Assembly (NCBI GenBank): GCA_913778505.1
Contig: CAJYWD010000017.1
Span: forward strand, 24,054 to 88,053
From: an uncultured Chryseobacterium sp.
Lineage (GTDB): Bacteria; Bacteroidota; Bacteroidia; Flavobacteriales; Weeksellaceae
Length of the DNA stretch: 64,000 bases
Direction of reading: 5' to 3'
Shown: one piece after another, positions 8,053-14,913 of the stretch
Layout: every line of letters starts with the position of its first letter
How positions within the stretch are numbered: the stretch's first letter is position 1
Notes under the pieces: model-generated
Seen by the model: the letters and a program-made list of their open reading frames with translations, nothing else
Told to the model about the DNA's origin: nothing
Database searches by the model: none
Position numbers and translations under genes: made by a program

Positions 8053-8124
8053 TAGCCCGTAGGGGAATCGAACCCCTCTTACCAGAATGAAAATCTGAGG
8101 TCCTAACCGATAGACGAACGGGCC
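8053..8124 (-). tRNA. tRNA-Glu (anticodon UUC), copy 1
   Basis: 72-nt cloverleaf: acceptor GGCCCGT/ACGGGCT (one G-U), D-stem GTCT/AGGAC, anticodon loop TTTTCAT with UUC, perfect T-stem AGGGG/CCCCT around TTCGATT, discriminator A. CCA is not encoded. The sequence is identical to the copy at 8233-8304. Confidence 0.97.
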
Positions 8125-8194
8125 AAGTAATTTTCTATGTTTGTTTCAGATCCGTCATCTCAAGATTGATCAGTCAAAATCCAAATGTTTTAAA

Positions 8195-8229
8195 AAAAAT
8201 ACCTCCAGAAAATTAGTGAAGGTATTTTT
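8195..8229 (-). terminator. Terminator between the two identical tRNA-Glu genes
   Basis: AAAAATACCT (8195-8204) pairs with AGGTATTTTT (8220-8229), with a short interrupted extension, and a T-run follows on the minus strand. Each tRNA-Glu copy thus carries its own terminator. Confidence 0.7.
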
Positions 8230-8232
8230 AAG

Positions 8233-8304
8233 TAGCCCGTAGGGGAATCGAACCCCTCTTACCAGAATGAAAATCTGAGGTCCTAACCGATAGACGAACG
8301 GGCC
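8233..8304 (-). tRNA. tRNA-Glu (anticodon UUC), copy 2
   Basis: Identical over all 72 nt to 8053-8124, exactly 180 bp away. It begins 10 bp downstream of the rpsT stop codon on the same strand, with no terminator between, so it is probably transcribed with rpsT and cut out by processing. Confidence 0.97.
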
Positions 8305-8314
8305 AGGCTTTATC

Positions 8315-8569
8315 TTAAGCTAAGCTGTTAACGTGCTTAGTTAATTTACTTTTTAAGTTAGCCGCTTTGTTTTTGTGGATAATGTTTTTCTTAGCCAATT
8401 TATCCAACAAAGAGATTACTTTTGGTAGTTGCTCAGCAGCAACAGTTTTATCCGCTTCATTTCTTAATACTTTCAAAGCTGTTCTCGCAGTTTTGTGGTA
8501 GTATCTGTTACGAAGTCTTCTTACTTCGTTCTGTCTGATTCTCTTAAGTGCTGATTTATGATTTGCCAT
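8315..8569 (-). CDS. rpsT: 30S ribosomal protein S20
   Basis: 84 aa, highly basic, binds the 5' domain of 16S rRNA early in 30S assembly. [15 protein letters not shown] is the canonical N-terminus, so ATG 8569 is chosen over an upstream start at 8590. Its stop lies 10 bp from the 5' end of tRNA-Glu copy 2, and no intervening hairpin is visible, suggesting a mixed mRNA-tRNA transcript. Confidence 0.97.
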   Translation of the reverse strand: MANHKSALKRIRQNEVRRLRNRYYHKTARTALKVLRNEADKTVAAEQLPKVISLLDKLAKKNIIHKNKAANLKSKLTKHVNSLA

Positions 8570-8806
8570 ATCGTTCAAATGTGGGTGCAAAGATAAAAAC
8601 TATTTTTTAATTTGCAAACTTTTTTAAAAAAAATTAAAATTTGTATCGTCTTAATTCAGCGTATTGATCATTCAAAAATTACTCTTGTCATTCATAACAA
8701 TTGACAAGCATTATTGCTCTTTTTAAGACGGTGCAAAAATATAGATATTTTTTTAAAATCAAAATCTTTTTTGATGTTTTTTGATCTTTAAAATCCTAAC
8801 ATAAAA

Positions 8807-8841
8807 AAAAGTGAAAGCCATCTGGGATCGCTTTCACTTTT
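8807..8841 (-). terminator. Terminator after the divergent tRNA-Glu
   Basis: An 11-bp stem AAAAGTGAAAG/CTTTCACTTTT with a 13-nt loop and T-run on the minus strand, immediately downstream of the tRNA at 8845-8916. Confidence 0.8.
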
Positions 8842-8844
8842 AAG

Positions 8845-8916
8845 TAGCCTATAGGGGAATCGAACCGCTGTTGCAAGAAAGAAAATCTTGAGTCCTAACC
8901 ACTAGACGAATAGGCC
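8845..8916 (-). tRNA. Divergent tRNA-Glu-like gene (anticodon UUC)
   Basis: 72-nt cloverleaf with acceptor GGCCTAT/ATAGGCT, anticodon stem CAAGA/TCTTG and loop TTTTCTT (UUC). Acceptor and anticodon stems differ from the other two tRNA-Glu genes by compensating pairs. The T-stem is AGCGG/CCCCT, giving a C-C mismatch, and position 37 is U instead of a purine. It has its own terminator. It is either a divergent working tRNA-Glu or one that is decaying. Confidence 0.85.
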
Positions 8917-8972
8917 ATTCCGTTTTGGTCTGCAAAAATAGAGACTTTGAGGCTTTTTCGCAACACCTATTT

Positions 8973-10256
8973 CTACTTTGTCCGTTTCTCGATTACGGTG
9001 TTTGTCACACCCTTGTCAGATAGCTCTTTTTGTGCTTTCACCGCATCTTCCAGTGTTCTGTATCTGCCGTGTGTGTAATAGAAAATGCCATTTTCTTTGG
9101 TCCTTTCCATATCCGGAAGCATTTTCATGACCGCAGATTTGGAATCCAGTTTATCCTTTCCGGCGTAGATTTCCAGGGTATAATAACCTGTGCCCAGGGC
9201 CTGATTCGGAACGAAGCTGATGGATATTGCGTTTCGGAAGCCCGCATCTTTTGCTGTTTTCAGATTGGTGTCACGGATAGAAGCGTAATTGGTATTGGCA
9301 TAGTAATATTTATAGAAACCGTTTTCTTTAATCGGTAGGATATATTTCAAACCTTTCAATGCAGGGTCGTCCACAGTGTATCGGGATGGCGAGCTCATCA
9401 AAAGGATCCGGAAATCATTTTTCAGTGGCTGCTCCACAGGTTTTTCAGGTTCCGGTTCTTTCACATTGCGATCCACCAGTTTTTTGTAGCTGATGATGGC
9501 ATTGTAAATACTTTCTGCAATAGACTGCTGACCGTCTTCGGAGGAAATGTAGCGCGCGTCATCATAATTATTGACGAAACCGGTTTCTATCAGAATGGAC
9601 GGCATCGCATTCATTCGCAGCACGTGCAGGTTTTCCTGCTTTACACCTCTGGACATGCGTTTATCTTTTTTCACAAAATTTTCTTCTACCAGACCGCCAA
9701 TGGTAAGGCTGGCCTGCAGATATTTACTTTGCTGTATTTTCAGGGCAATGAGCGATTCCGGTGAGCTTGGGTTGTAGGATGCAAAGTTTTCCTTATCTTT
9801 TTCATCCAGGAAAATTACGTCATTCTCCGCTTTGGCTACATCCAGGTTGGTTTTGTTCTGATTAGGACCCTGGACAAAGGTTTCTGTGCCCTGTGCCGTA
9901 GAGCTGCTGCTGCGGGAGGAATTGACATGGACTGAGACAAAGAGATCCGCTTTGCTGCGGTTCGCCAGGTCTGTCCTAGAAGTGAGCGAGGGATACTCAT
10001 CCACCTTCCTGGTATAGATCACTTTGAAATCTTTGCTCTTTTCCAGCATCCGTCCCAGTTTCAGGACAATGCCCAGTGTTATGTTTTTTTCCTGCACCAG
10101 TCCCAGGTCGCCATAGCTGCGCTGCGCTCCCGTATCACTACCGCCGTGTCCCGCGTCCAAAACTACCGTGAATTTTTTCTGAGCAAAAATGCTGTTAAAA
10201 CCAAAGAAAATCATCAGAAGGAAAAAAAATTTCCTATAAAATATATGGCTTGACAT
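8973..10256 (-). CDS. N-acetylmuramoyl-L-alanine amidase (Amidase_3) with SPOR-like tail
   Basis: 427 aa exported zinc amidase that cuts the MurNAc-L-Ala bond of peptidoglycan. The signal peptide ends ...IFA|Q (26). Zinc ligands are His37 (DAGHGG), Glu56 (VQEKN) and His110 (VSVHVNSS); catalytic Glu224 is in ILIETGF. A 60-residue insertion between His110 and Glu224 is the regulatory-helix region of AmiC-type enzymes. The C-terminal 130 residues (YYTLEIYAG, THGRYRTLEDA, AQKEL) resemble a sporulation-related repeat that binds denuded glycan. Divergent from lptD with 42 bp between starts. Confidence 0.92.
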   Translation of the reverse strand: MSSHIFYRKFFFLLMIFFGFNSIFAQKKFTVVLDAGHGGSDTGAQRSYGDLGLVQEKNITLGIVLKLGRMLEKSKDFKVIYTRKVDEYPSLTSRTDLANRSKADLFVSVHVNSSRSSSSTAQGTETFVQGPNQNKTNLDVAKAENDVIFLDEKDKENFASYNPSSPESLIALKIQQSKYLQASLTIGGLVEENFVKKDKRMSRGVKQENLHVLRMNAMPSILIETGFVNNYDDARYISSEDGQQSIAESIYNAIISYKKLVDRNVKEPEPEKPVEQPLKNDFRILLMSSPSRYTVDDPALKGLKYILPIKENGFYKYYYANTNYASIRDTNLKTAKDAGFRNAISISFVPNQALGTGYYTLEIYAGKDKLDSKSAVMKMLPDMERTKENGIFYYTHGRYRTLEDAVKAQKELSDKGVTNTVIEKRTK

Positions 10257-10276
10257 TTTAATCTTTAAAATTTAAT

Positions 10277-10284
10277 TAATTTTG
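10277..10284 (+). promoter_or_regulatory. TAnnTTTG -7 box of lptD
   Basis: TAATTTTG, 14 nt before ATG 10299, within the 42-bp gap that must also hold the amidase promoter on the other strand. Confidence 0.55.
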
Positions 10285-10298
10285 ACGCCGATTACAGA

Positions 10299-12920
10299 AT
10301 GACTGCATTGGCTCGAAGTATTTTCAAAAGTATATTACTAATTTTAAATATCCTAATTTTTAACAATATTTTATCACAAACTGTGCCTCAAAATATTGAT
10401 AGAAAAGCTGGTGCGGGAGACTCCGTATCCATTGCGAGGGACACGGCTAACGTCAAACAGGACAGTATCTTACCAAAGGAAGAGCTATCCGACGTGGTGA
10501 AGACCAAAGCCGAATATAAAAGCAGTTCTTCCATTTCTAATAAACAGACCTTCCTTACCAAGAAAGCGCAGATCATCTACCAGGATATGCAGATTGATGC
10601 AGACTATATCCGCATCGATTGGGAAACAGGGAAGATCTATGCCCGCGGCGAGCAGGACGAAAAAGGAAAAATCATCAAACCGGCCGTGGCCACGCAGGGC
10701 GGAAAGCAGTACGAGTACAACGAGGTGATCTATAATTACAAGACCCGCCAGGCTATTGCCTTCAACGCGAGAACGGAGGAAAGCGAAGGGGTCATTGTGG
10801 CAGAGAAGACCAAAAAGTATAATGACTCTGTCTTCTTTATGCGGAAAGCCATCTATACTACCGACGAATACTTCATCAAGAAAAAAGATACCCTGCCGGA
10901 TTATCACATGTCTGCGCCCAATATCAAGCTGATCAAAGGTAAGAACAATGCCCAGCTGGTTACGGGACCCATACAGCTTTATATAGAGCAGGTGCCTACG
11001 CCGCTGGTAATGCCGTTTGCGATTTTGCCGTTTTCGGACAAGCGTTCTGCGGGGATTCTGATTCCTAGTTTCGGGGAGCGGCAGGATGTCGGGTTTTTCC
11101 TGAACGGTTTGGGCTATTATCAGCCGATTGGCGACCATTTCGACCTCAGGATTCTCTCCGATTTCTATACCAAAGGTAGCTGGAACATAAAACCGGAGCT
11201 CAACTATCTCAAAAAGTACCGCTACTCCGGAAATTTTGCCGCAGATTACGGCTACACGGTGCGCGGCATCAAAGGTTTGGCAGATTATTCCAGAACCAAA
11301 ACTTTCAGGATCGCATGGCGCCATTCCCAGGATTCCAAGGCCAACCCTTATTTCACCTTCAATGCGAGTGTGGATATCGTGAGCAGTAAGTTCTATAACA
11401 ATACCGTTAACAATAACTATATCTTCAACGGTAATGTGCTCAATACCACGCAGACGTCCAGGATTAATGTGACCAAAAGATTCCTTAATCTGCCTATAAC
11501 TATCAGTGCCAGTGCGGGCTACAACCAGAATTTTGCCACAGGTCTTACCGATATCCGCCTTCCGGATATGACGGTGGCCATCAACCAGTTCTATCTTTTC
11601 AAGCCAAAGACTGGTGTGAGATCTGGGCTTCTGGAAAATATCAACGTCAACACAGGTTTTGCGCTTAGCAATTATGTGACCACTACGGAAGACGAGGTTT
11701 TTACTGCACAGATGTGGAAGGATATGAAGACGGGAGCCAAGAATAACATCGCATTGTCTACCAATACCACGCTGGCTAAGTTTTTCACCTTCTCCCTAAG
11801 TGCCAATGTGGATAATGTACTCACCACCAAGATCCTGGAAAAATCCTATAATCCGATTACCAATCAGGTGGATAACAATTTCCAGAACAAGGTCTCCGGA
11901 TACTCCACGTTTTCTACCAGCGCCAGCCTGCAGACCATTTTGTATGCACAGAAGAACTTCGGCAAGCGTTCACCCATTGTCGCCGTCCGTCACATGATGA
12001 CGCCAAGTTTCAGCTTCACCTATTCCCCGGATTTTGGCGAGCGCAGCTGGGGCTATTACCGGGATTATTCCAACGCCAGGGGCGAGATTACGCCGTATTC
12101 CATTTTCGAGAACGGTATTTACGGTGCACCTTCTACAGGACTGGTGCAGAGTCTGGGCTTCAACATCGCCAATAATATAGAGATGAAGGTACGTTCCAAA
12201 AGCGACTCTACCGGTGTCAAAAAAGTCAAGATATTTGAAAACCTGAACGTCTCCGGGGGCTACAACTTTGCTGCCGAGAAATATAAATGGTCCGTGTTCA
12301 GTGTCAATGCACAGTCGTCTTTCTTTAATAATAAACTGAATGTCAATTCCAGTCTTACCATAGAACCTTATCAGATTGTTTTTGCCGAAAATAGTGATAC
12401 AGGCGTGCGCACGGAGAATTTCGGACATTTCAGCCTGCAGGGATTCAACCTTCAGCTATCTTATCCCATGAGCGAGGCTATTTTTGGCAAGAAAGAGGAA
12501 CTTTCCAAAAAATATAAGAAGAAGGGTGAGATACGGAATGAGAATTATTATTTTGATGATGATAATTACGCCCACTACCAGCCTACCTGGACACTGAACG
12601 TTAATGCCAACTATGCCTACTCCCGCGGTCTGTCCCGGTTTGGAACCAAGGTGGCTACCGTAGGTCTGGACGGCAGCATCAAGCTAACGCCGTACTGGAA
12701 CATCAACGGAAGTACCAATTATGATGTGGTGAATAAGACCCTGGCCTATACCAGACTGGGCTTCTCCAGAGACCAGCGAAGTTTTACCATTACCTTCAAC
12801 TGGGTGCCGTTCGGGCAGTTCAAGGTCTATGATTTCTTTATCGGCATCAAGGCCAATATCCTGAAGGATGCCGTGAAGTACAAGGAAAGAAGTTTTACAC
12901 AGCCCAACAGTACTTTTTAA
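10299..12920 (+). CDS. lptD: LPS-assembly outer-membrane protein LptD
   Basis: 873 aa. LptD is the outer-membrane barrel of the Lpt bridge that places LPS in the outer leaflet. The signal peptide ends ...NILS|Q (27). The OstA/LptA-like N-domain (about 70-230) has QIDADYIRIDWETGKIYARG and TEESEGVIVAEKTKKY; the barrel from about 235 starts with VPTPLVMPFAILPFS and has many alternating aromatic strands. Codon use is more GC-rich than the left part of the window, as for the amidase and ridA. Long antisense ORFs inside it are shadows. Confidence 0.9.
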   Translation: MTALARSIFKSILLILNILIFNNILSQTVPQNIDRKAGAGDSVSIARDTANVKQDSILPKEELSDVVKTKAEYKSSSSISNKQTFLTKKAQIIYQDMQIDADYIRIDWETGKIYARGEQDEKGKIIKPAVATQGGKQYEYNEVIYNYKTRQAIAFNARTEESEGVIVAEKTKKYNDSVFFMRKAIYTTDEYFIKKKDTLPDYHMSAPNIKLIKGKNNAQLVTGPIQLYIEQVPTPLVMPFAILPFSDKRSAGILIPSFGERQDVGFFLNGLGYYQPIGDHFDLRILSDFYTKGSWNIKPELNYLKKYRYSGNFAADYGYTVRGIKGLADYSRTKTFRIAWRHSQDSKANPYFTFNASVDIVSSKFYNNTVNNNYIFNGNVLNTTQTSRINVTKRFLNLPITISASAGYNQNFATGLTDIRLPDMTVAINQFYLFKPKTGVRSGLLENINVNTGFALSNYVTTTEDEVFTAQMWKDMKTGAKNNIALSTNTTLAKFFTFSLSANVDNVLTTKILEKSYNPITNQVDNNFQNKVSGYSTFSTSASLQTILYAQKNFGKRSPIVAVRHMMTPSFSFTYSPDFGERSWGYYRDYSNARGEITPYSIFENGIYGAPSTGLVQSLGFNIANNIEMKVRSKSDSTGVKKVKIFENLNVSGGYNFAAEKYKWSVFSVNAQSSFFNNKLNVNSSLTIEPYQIVFAENSDTGVRTENFGHFSLQGFNLQLSYPMSEAIFGKKEELSKKYKKKGEIRNENYYFDDDNYAHYQPTWTLNVNANYAYSRGLSRFGTKVATVGLDGSIKLTPYWNINGSTNYDVVNKTLAYTRLGFSRDQRSFTITFNWVPFGQFKVYDFFIGIKANILKDAVKYKERSFTQPNSTF

Positions 12921-13018
12921 ATGAGGAAGCATCCCGCCGAAAATCAGGAGATGATCCCATTCTAAGCATAATATTAAAATCTTCCGGCCTCCCACTTCCT
13001 ACTTCCGTCTAATTTATA

Positions 13019-13026
13019 TAGTTTTG
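13019..13026 (+). promoter_or_regulatory. TAnnTTTG -7 box of ridA
   Basis: TAGTTTTG, 19 nt before ATG 13046. Confidence 0.55.
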
Positions 13027-13045
13027 TAGCAATTAAATTTTAACA

Positions 13046-13426
13046 ATGAAAACAATCATTCATACCTCAGATGCGCCTGCTGCCATCGGTCCTTACTCGC
13101 AGGCCTGCCTTGTCAACGGAACGCTGTACATCTCCGGGCAGATCCCCGTGGATCCGGAAAGCGGCAAGCTGATAGAAGGCATTGAGAAGGAAACGCATCA
13201 GGTGATGAAAAACCTCCGCGCCATCCTCGCCGAGGCTGGAATGACATTTGATAACGCAGTAAAAGCATCAATTTTCCTCAAAAGTATGGACGATTTTGCG
13301 GTGGTGAACGAGATCTATGCCTCGTACTTCAGCAATGACAAGTTCCCGGCAAGGGAGACCGTGCAGGTGTCCTGCCTTCCAAAAAACGTGGATGTGGAAA
13401 TATCGATGATTGCTTTCAAAGGTTAG
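13046..13426 (+). CDS. ridA: RidA family enamine/imine deaminase
   Basis: 126 aa, standard length. RidA hydrolyses reactive 2-aminoacrylate-type enamines released by PLP enzymes. Signatures: IGPYSQACLVNGTLYISGQIP (15 onward), the Arg of ARETVQVSCLP that binds the substrate carboxylate, and the terminal VEISMIAFKG. One nucleotide separates its stop from the next ATG, so the two genes are translationally linked. Confidence 0.95.
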   Translation: MKTIIHTSDAPAAIGPYSQACLVNGTLYISGQIPVDPESGKLIEGIEKETHQVMKNLRAILAEAGMTFDNAVKASIFLKSMDDFAVVNEIYASYFSNDKFPARETVQVSCLPKNVDVEISMIAFKG

Positions 13427-13427
13427 A

Positions 13428-13880
13428 ATGGATTTTCTAAGGAATACAATAGGTGTTTTGGCCGGGCTGGCCGTAGCGGGACTCATTATCACATTCGGGA
13501 TAAAGATAGACTCCAGCTGGATTACCTACAAGGAGTTTGCCCCGTTTGAGCATTGGGAGCGCCTGCTGCAGACTGTGCAGAAGAAGGATTCCTTCTTTGT
13601 GGCACTGCTGTTTTTCGGCGGACTGGGTGTAACCTTCGGCGGCGTAGTAACAGCTGTTATAGTAAAATATGCAAAAGTGGCCTATGCAATACTCATTGGT
13701 TTCATCATGCTGTTCATTGCCATGCTGGATATCATTCTCTATCCGTACCATCCTGTATTCTACAAAATCTCTATTTTCCTCATCTTCTTCCCCTTCTCCT
13801 GGATTGGTGGCAAGATCACGGAGGTCATCTATGAAAGGCGGAAGAAACGCCGGAAGCTTGCACAGAAGAATTTTAAATAA
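13428..13880 (+). CDS. Four-pass membrane protein, unknown
   Basis: 150 aa, helices near 5-24, 55-80, 83-103 and 108-130, with a strongly basic C-terminus (YERRKKRRKLAQK). ATG 13428 is used, 1 nt after ridA; the in-frame TTG at 13410 inside ridA is less likely. No family recognised. Coupling to ridA may be incidental, though tight spacing suggests one mRNA. A terminator follows. Confidence 0.8.
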   Translation: MDFLRNTIGVLAGLAVAGLIITFGIKIDSSWITYKEFAPFEHWERLLQTVQKKDSFFVALLFFGGLGVTFGGVVTAVIVKYAKVAYAILIGFIMLFIAMLDIILYPYHPVFYKISIFLIFFPFSWIGGKITEVIYERRKKRRKLAQKNFK

Positions 13881-13885
13881 TAAAT

Positions 13886-13914
13886 AAACCACCGGATTAG
13901 CTGGTGGTTTTTTG
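13886..13914 (+). terminator. Terminator after the ridA operon
   Basis: An 8-bp stem AAACCACC/GGTGGTTT with a 9-nt loop and T-run. Confidence 0.85.
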
Positions 13915-13948
13915 TTCTGTTAGTACACGTGTCCACAGTATAAGCCTT

Positions 13949-14158
13949 CCTGCCAAAACTATGATAAAATGACAGGCTAACCTTTCAAAATCATAGGTCC
14001 GCCTGCGAAAAGGCTAGGCCGGACTAACAAAATCACAGGCACGCCTGCCAAAACTATAGGCACGCCTACCAAAACTATAGGCACGCCTATCCAAAAGGTA
14101 GGCGAGCTTATTAAATTAATAGGCGAACCTGCCATGGAAGTAAGCTGGCCTGTTCCCT
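13949..14158. repeat. Imperfect 21-bp-period tandem array
   Basis: About ten units, eight of them exactly 21 bp long from 13981 onward; the first unit carries an 11-bp insertion. A unit is CCT, 11 variable bases rich in AAAACTAT, AGG, then four bases such as CACG. The unit junctions form the short palindrome AGGC-N2-GCCT, repeated every two helical turns. Two central units differ by a single base; outer ones are degraded. The array lies between the ridA-operon terminator and another strong terminator. Because 21 is a multiple of three, frames stay open on both strands. Confidence 0.88.
13977..14135 (-). CDS. Possible 52-aa hydrophobic heptad-repeat peptide (doubtful)
   Basis: Within the 21-bp array the minus strand has an ATG-TAG frame of 52 residues built from a seven-residue unit, G-V-P-I-V-L-x, repeated about six times. 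It would be almost entirely hydrophobic. Against it: open frames are an automatic result of a 21-bp period, the plus strand is also open (P-x-K-T-I-G-T), no initiation signal is visible, and a strong terminator lies just upstream. Listed so that it is not overlooked. Confidence 0.2.
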   Translation of the reverse strand: MAGSPINLISSPTFWIGVPIVLVGVPIVLAGVPVILLVRPSLFAGGPMILKG

Positions 14159-14159
14159 A

Positions 14160-14198
14160 AAAAAAGCCCGCCTAGGAGTTTGCAGGGCGGGCTTTTTT
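14160..14198. terminator. Strong bidirectional terminator
   Basis: AAAAAGCCCGCC (14161-14172) pairs with GGCGGGCTTTTT (14186-14197), with A- and T-runs on either side. It ends the minus-strand gene at 14216 and shields the 21-bp array. Confidence 0.9.
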
Positions 14199-14215
14199 AG
14201 TGTATGGTTTAAATA

Positions 14216-14698
14216 TTATTCTTTGTCCGGTGATTTATGATCATTGCCTTTGTTGGCAAACCTGTTGTTCCAGGCATCTACCTCTCTCATGGCAAGATCA
14301 AGTGCCGCATCATTTTGCCTGGATATTTCCAGGTTGGCTTTGTATCGGTCTGCAAGAGTCATGATATCAGCGGATGCACCCAGCTGGATTTCCTCAACCG
14401 TTTCCAGATTTTGCAAGATGGCCATCCTGTTGCCTTCCAGGTTGCTGTAGTAATCCATCAGACCATTAAGTTCCGCCGGATTATCTGCACGGCTCAGCGC
14501 ATCGGGGAATTGTGTTGCAATTCTTGATATCAATCTTGCGTAGCCTTCTCTGCCCTCTGCCATGGTGCGCATGCCGGGCTTCTCATCATCCGTGAGGTTG
14601 ATTTTATAAGGTTTTAGTGGATTAAGTGCTGCGGTAATGGTTGCAGTGTAGGTATCCGTGATAGACTTCGCCGGAATGGAGATAATGTACTTTCTCAT
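14216..14698 (-). CDS. Hypothetical soluble helical protein
   Basis: 160 aa. After a short beta-like N-terminus (KYIISIPAKSITD) the protein is predicted mainly helical, with many Ala, Leu, Asn and Asp, no signal peptide, no Cys, and a charged tail (KGNDHKSPDKE). I do not recognise the family. It stands alone between two terminators beside the 21-bp array. A PAKSI motif near its N-terminus resembles the PAKTI heptad on the other strand of the array, which may be coincidence. Confidence 0.72.
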   Translation of the reverse strand: MRKYIISIPAKSITDTYTATITAALNPLKPYKINLTDDEKPGMRTMAEGREGYARLISRIATQFPDALSRADNPAELNGLMDYYSNLEGNRMAILQNLETVEEIQLGASADIMTLADRYKANLEISRQNDAALDLAMREVDAWNNRFANKGNDHKSPDKE

Positions 14699-14856
14699 CT
14701 TTTTGTGTTGTTTAGGTTAAAACTTAAATTTCGTTATCGGGATAAAATTAAAATAAATTTTGATATGAAATAAAAAATTTTAAAAAAAAATTAAAGTGTA
14801 TTACCTGTTGGGATTTTTTGCTGTGGCAATTGTTGATAATCCCGTATAAGAATCAA

Positions 14857-14884
14857 AAACCCACAAGCCAAAACTTGTGGGTTT
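14857..14884 (-). terminator. Terminator after asnB
   Basis: An 11-bp perfect stem AAACCCACAAG/CTTGTGGGTTT, 6-nt loop and T-run on the minus strand. Confidence 0.88.
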
Positions 14885-14913
14885 ACAAATAGTATAGTTA
14901 GTTTAAATAAATT

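Noticed and set aside
10485..11324. 279-codon open frame antisense to lptD
   Set aside because: It lies wholly inside lptD, in a GC-rich stretch where antisense frames stay open; no recognisable domain and no initiation context.
13437..13892. 151-codon frame antisense to the membrane protein after ridA
   Set aside because: Shadow of the hydrophobic gene; the sense frame has membrane helices and direct coupling to ridA.
13949..14158. CRISPR array
   Set aside because: The 21-bp units follow each other without spacers, units are poorly conserved, and no cas gene is present.
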